A program made the translations under genes and the position numbers. The notes under the pieces were generated by a model that searched no databases, was not told the DNA's origin, and saw nothing but the letters and a program-made list of their open reading frames with translations. Of a stretch of DNA of 7,281 nucleotides, positions 5,845 to 7,281 are shown in pieces (positions within the stretch are counted from its first letter, which is position 1; each line of letters starts with the position of its first letter). This DNA comes from Anaerolineales bacterium (GTDB taxonomy: Bacteria; Chloroflexota; Anaerolineae; B4-G1; DUEL01). Location: assembly GCA_015662065.1 (NCBI GenBank), contig DQUX01000233.1, positions 1-7,281 of the forward strand. Direction: 5' to 3'.

Positions 5845-6883
5845 ATTCCCCTCCGCCCGTCTCCCCCGCCTCCGCCGACGGCGTCGAAGGGGCGGTTTCT
5901 GCCTCGGCCTCGGGCATCGGCGTGGGGGTGGGCATGATCACCCCCATCTCCGGGTCCAGGTACATCGTTGTCGTCACCCCGCGGGTGGCCAGGAACTCGG
6001 CGTTGAAGTCGTCCCAGGTGTACCCAAACGTCTCCAGGTCCTGCCCGGTCTCGGCCCACTCCCGGGCCGTTGCCGGCAGTATGGCGACGTTGATCTCCCC
6101 GTTCCGCATGGCGAAGTCCAGCTGCTCCAGCCGGTCCACCGGCACCAGGACGACCAGGTGGGTGACGTCCCCCTCGATGTACCGGGGCTGGGTGGAGCCC
6201 TCCTCGCCCCCGCCGACGGAGAGTTGGTAGGAGGGGTTGGGGATCATCTCCCGCTCCACCCGCACCACCACCCCCACCCCCATTGCCTTGGCCGCGGGGA
6301 GGCGGAGGGTGAAGGGGGAGGGCATAGGGGTGACCCAGTTATAGGTGGGTGCGGTGGCGGAGGCACCGTAGTACACCGTCTCCTCCTGCGTTGGGCCCTG
6401 GGAGAAGACGTCGGGCACGTTGGATCCAAAGGAGGCGATCAACACCACCACGTCACCGGGGAACAGGGCCGGGTCGGGAGCCCGGTCCGGGTTGACGGGG
6501 ATGGTGAGGACCACCCACCCCTCGTCGACGGCGGCGGAGATCCGCTGCACGGAGCTCGGGTCCCGTCCTACGGCCAGACGAGCCTTAGCGATGGGTTCGC
6601 CGGCGTAGAGGGGGTCCAGGGCTACCGCCCGGCCGAGGACCTGGTCGGCCTCGTCGCGGGTCAGCAGCTTCTCTGCCACCAGGGGGTGGATGTGCTGCCA
6701 GTCCACCCGCACGTCCTCCTGGGTGACGATCTCGTAGGGCTGGATGTCGCGGGCGGCGATCAGCACCCCCACCGGTTCGGGATTGGCCAGCTTGGCGACG
6801 ACGAAGATGGCCACCGCCGCACCGACGGCCAACAGCAGCCCAAGCCAGAAGCGAAGGGTCTTCCAGAAAGTCCAGTTGAACAC
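5843..6883 (-). CDS. cpaB: Flp pilus assembly protein CpaB/RcpC (SAF domain)
   Basis: 346 residues, starting at GTG 6883 with an AAGGAGG ribosome site 5 bases upstream. A short cytoplasmic start is followed by one membrane helix (about residues 11-31). A SAF-type domain follows (about 36-105), seen as VGVLIAARDIQPYEIVTQED and a later LYAGEPIAKARL. The RcpC/CpaB-type domain comes next (about 118-270), with GWVVLTIPVN and the FPGDVVVLIA strand, and ending in a strand with VAILPA. In Gram-negative Tad systems CpaB/RcpC works in the periplasm next to the secretin. No secretin gene is seen here, so it may instead contact the cell wall or the growing pilus; that is inference. The C-terminal ~29 residues (318-346) are a Pro/Thr/Ala/Glu-rich, acidic, low-complexity tail that looks disordered. 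The stop TAG at 5845-5843 overlaps the ribosome site of the next gene. The family call is fairly secure; the extracytoplasmic partner is unknown. Confidence 0.87.
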   Translation of the reverse strand: MFNWTFWKTLRFWLGLLLAVGAAVAIFVVAKLANPEPVGVLIAARDIQPYEIVTQEDVRVDWQHIHPLVAEKLLTRDEADQVLGRAVALDPLYAGEPIAKARLAVGRDPSSVQRISAAVDEGWVVLTIPVNPDRAPDPALFPGDVVVLIASFGSNVPDVFSQGPTQEETVYYGASATAPTYNWVTPMPSPFTLRLPAAKAMGVGVVVRVEREMIPNPSYQLSVGGGEEGSTQPRYIEGDVTHLVVLVPVDRLEQLDFAMRNGEINVAILPATAREWAETGQDLETFGYTWDDFNAEFLATRGVTTTMYLDPEMGVIMPTPTPMPEAEAETAPSTPSAEAGETGGGE

Positions 6884-6884
6884 G

Positions 6885-7281
6885 TCAGCCTCCTTGCGTC
6901 AGTCTCTTCACGGCAGAACGGATGATGCCTCTCTCCTCCCGGGCCGGTGCGTCGCCGGGGTCTGCGCCCGGCTCCGGCTCTGGTCGGGGGATGATCTTCT
7001 CTACCAGCTCCTCCACGGCCTGGCCGTACTCCCCCCGCAGGAGTCCCCGCAGGCTGGGCCGACCGGCGGGGAGGGGGAAGGCGTTCCAGGCTGTGGGGCA
7101 GAGGGAGGCGCCGGTGGACCGATTCTCGACCACGATGATCCGGCCGGCATGCTCCCGCAGGCGGGCCAGCGCCGCCTCCGCCCGGTGGATGGCTCGCGCA
7201 TCGGGGGTGACCACCAGGAGGAGGTGGGTAGCCACCAGGGCCAGGCCAGGCCACAGCCGGCGGCCGGCGTCCACGACGACG
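6885..7281 (-). CDS. ParA/MinD-type P-loop ATPase, C-terminal part (5' end outside window)
   Basis: The reading frame is open to the window edge, so the true start lies upstream; 131 residues are visible. The GTG at 7274 is an internal valine codon, not a start. The visible part begins with VVVDAG, which looks like a Walker B strand ending in Asp. About 20 residues later comes THLLLVVTPDARAIHRAEAA, the usual strand-helix pattern of MinD/ParA ATPases after Walker B, and then RIIVVENR, another core strand. A Pro/Glu/Asp-rich linker (about residues 98-115) leads to a basic end. The Walker A motif is outside the window, so the family call rests on these core strands and on context. The stop lies 1 base before the cpaB start, and the cpaB SD sequence sits inside the last codons here, so the two genes are probably translationally coupled. 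It could be a second TadZ/CpaE-like positioning ATPase. A non-enzymatic relative is possible. Confidence 0.6.
   Translation of the reverse strand, partial: VVVDAGRRLWPGLALVATHLLLVVTPDARAIHRAEAALARLREHAGRIIVVENRSTGASLCPTAWNAFPLPAGRPSLRGLLRGEYGQAVEELVEKIIPRPEPEPGADPGDAPAREERGIIRSAVKRLTQGG
6889..6895 (-). promoter_or_regulatory. Ribosome binding site of cpaB within the end of the preceding gene
   Basis: On the minus strand this reads AAGGAGG, 5 bases before GTG 6883. It lies inside the last codons of the ParA/MinD-type gene, whose stop TGA (6887-6885) lies between the site and the start. This favours coupled translation and supports GTG 6883. Confidence 0.7.

Noticed and set aside
4666..6925. 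Plus-strand open frames of about 400 codons opposite tadZ and cpaB
   Set aside because: They are low-complexity Gly/Val/His/Asp-rich translations with no domain or ribosome site, antisense to well-supported genes.
7274..7281. GTG at 7274 as a gene start
   Set aside because: The frame is open to the window edge with two more Val codons, and GTG falls inside a VVVDAG core strand. No ribosome site can be seen before it, so it is an internal codon of a truncated gene.

Overview
The window is a stretch of one tightly packed operon, entirely on the minus strand, that encodes the core of a Tad/Flp (type IVc) pilus machine. Transcription runs from the right edge to the left edge. The first and last genes are cut by the window ends. 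Almost every base is coding: gaps between genes are 0-15 bases, there are several 4-base ATGA overlaps, and most starts have a strong Shine-Dalgarno (SD) sequence of the AGGAGG type. No RNA gene, insertion sequence, CRISPR array, promoter or terminator is visible, and no stretch over 300 bases lacks a gene.

Order along transcription: C-terminal part of a ParA/MinD-type ATPase (7281-6885); CpaB/RcpC with an SAF domain (6883-5843); TadZ/CpaE, a degenerate receiver fused to a MinD-type ATPase (5832-4453); the assembly ATPase TadA/CpaF (4456-3074); the inner-membrane platform proteins TadB (3077-2160) and TadC (2152-1214); a 76-residue Flp-like pilin precursor (1198-968); two TadE/TadF-type pseudopilins of 143 residues each (954-523 and 511-80); and the N-terminus of a probable TadG-like protein (77-1). 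TadA would power the TadB/TadC platform to extract and polymerise pilins, TadZ would place the machine, CpaB would act outside the membrane, and the small pilin and TadE-like proteins would build or prime the fibre.

The DNA is G+C-rich, third codon positions are mostly G or C, and SD sequences are strong. No secretin gene (rcpA/cpaC), TadD or prepilin peptidase lies among the genes seen. A secretin-free Tad cluster with a CpaB, a receiver-MinD fusion and a second MinD-like ATPase fits a Gram-positive-like or Chloroflexota bacterium. Chloroflexota is my best guess, but this is inference from layout and protein style, not a demonstrated assignment.

The system itself is a known type. The points most worth a second look are in the pilin block. 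Three consecutive precursors share a GQG(S/A)V processing motif that resembles archaeal class III signal peptides, and the putative major pilin has Ala where Glu+5 is expected while the two pseudopilins keep the Glu. TadZ also has a receiver stripped of its phosphorylation residues and a basic, possibly membrane-binding tail.
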